Shown piece after piece: positions 44,378 through 44,549 of a stretch of 44,549 nt of DNA (its first letter is position 1; every line of letters starts with the position of its first letter). Source of the DNA: a virus. The stretch spans positions 1 through 44,549 of IMG/VR virus record IMGVR_UViG_3300011114_000959; one strand, given 5' to 3'. Made by a program: the position numbers and the translations under genes. A model generated the notes under the pieces. The model was not told where the DNA came from and searched no databases. It saw only the letters and a program-made list of their open reading frames with translations.

Positions 44378-44549
44378 TCAAAACAACTCAACTTGCTCAG
44401 CCTTGGGCGCGTCGAATTGAAACACCGGCGTAAATCCGCGATCCAGCCGTCGCTTGGCTTTGGCGAATGTCGCGTTATCAATCTCGCTGCCGACGAACCG
44501 CCGTCCCTCAATCAGCGCGGCAAGGCCTGTTGTCGCACCGCCAAGGCAA
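44378..44549 (-). CDS. DNA methyltransferase, C-terminal part (continues from position 1)
   Basis: The last codons of the methyltransferase. The stop at 44378 follows QVELF. Bases 44423-44549 repeat the segment at 1-127, so only 44378-44422 (14 codons and the stop) add new sequence. The frame joins exactly, which supports circularity. The gene is described in full at its N-terminal entry. Confidence 0.85.
   Translation of the reverse strand, partial: CLGGATTGLAALIEGRRFVGSEIDNATFAKAKRRLDRGFTPVFQFDAPKAEQVELF
44423..44549. repeat. Right copy of the 127-bp terminal direct repeat
   Basis: Identical to bases 1-127. See the left copy. Together they define the circular genome of 44,422 bases. Confidence 0.95.

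Overview
The window is best read as one complete genome of a tailed phage with a contractile tail (myovirus-like), about 44.4 kb. The first 127 bases are identical to the last 127 (44423-44549), so the sequence closes into a 44,422-base circle. A DNA methyltransferase gene broken by the window ends reads through that join as an intact 250-codon frame. A 127-base overlap looks like an assembler overlap on a circular or circularly permuted genome, not a physical terminal repeat. The host cannot be named. GC-rich DNA, Shine-Dalgarno sites of the GGAG/AGGAG type, a candidate small lysis lipoprotein and YadA-like fibre repeats suggest a Gram-negative bacterium. I saw no integrase, excisionase/attachment module, clear repressor, tRNA or CRISPR array, so a lytic lifestyle is more likely but not proven.

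There are two divergent transcription units. The early/replication unit runs leftward from a strong promoter near 15.63 kb, down through position 1 and across the join to 44044. It starts with about a dozen small genes of mostly unknown role (15.6-11.2 kb), including cysteine-rich proteins, a short cytosine-methyltransferase-like protein and an HNH endonuclease. Next is a striking non-coding repeat region (10.89-11.17 kb): six TAGAGGG units, a 38-bp alternating purine-pyrimidine tract, then six inverted CCCTCTA units. It is the best candidate origin of replication. It lies directly before an archaeo-eukaryotic-type primase, a P4/D5-like SF3 helicase and an SF2 helicase. Further on are an XRE-type DNA-binding protein with a coiled-coil tail, small phage proteins, and an internal promoter driving a recombination block (HTH protein, Gp157-like, ERF annealing protein, SSB-like protein). 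The unit ends with a large coiled-coil protein, a RuvC-like nuclease, the join-spanning methyltransferase and a zinc-ribbon protein.

The late unit runs rightward from about 15.9 kb to 44.05 kb. It opens with a ParB-like protein ending in a Cys cluster, overlapping a Mom-family DNA hypermodification gene, then an HNH nuclease and the terminase subunits. Portal, Mu F-like protein, protease/scaffold, decoration protein, DUF2184 major capsid protein, DUF4054 adaptor and neck proteins follow. The tail block holds a DUF3383 sheath, DUF3277 tube, a tail chaperone with a textbook -1 frameshift site, a 612-residue tape measure, baseplate (Dit-like, plug, hub, spike, gp25-like, J, DUF2612-like) and fibres. 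A lysis cassette of a CHAP/NlpC-like endolysin and several tiny membrane proteins ends the unit, meeting the leftward unit stop-to-stop at 44044-44047.

A four-gene cassette on the opposite strand (23.0-24.2 kb), with its own sigma70-like promoter, sits inside the head genes and looks like a moron. One of its products resembles a double-stranded-RNA-binding domain followed by a zinc ribbon. The items most worth follow-up are the origin-like repeat array, the ParB/Cys-cluster-Mom module, the moron, the frameshift, and very short ORFs that bridge neighbouring genes through ATGA overlaps.
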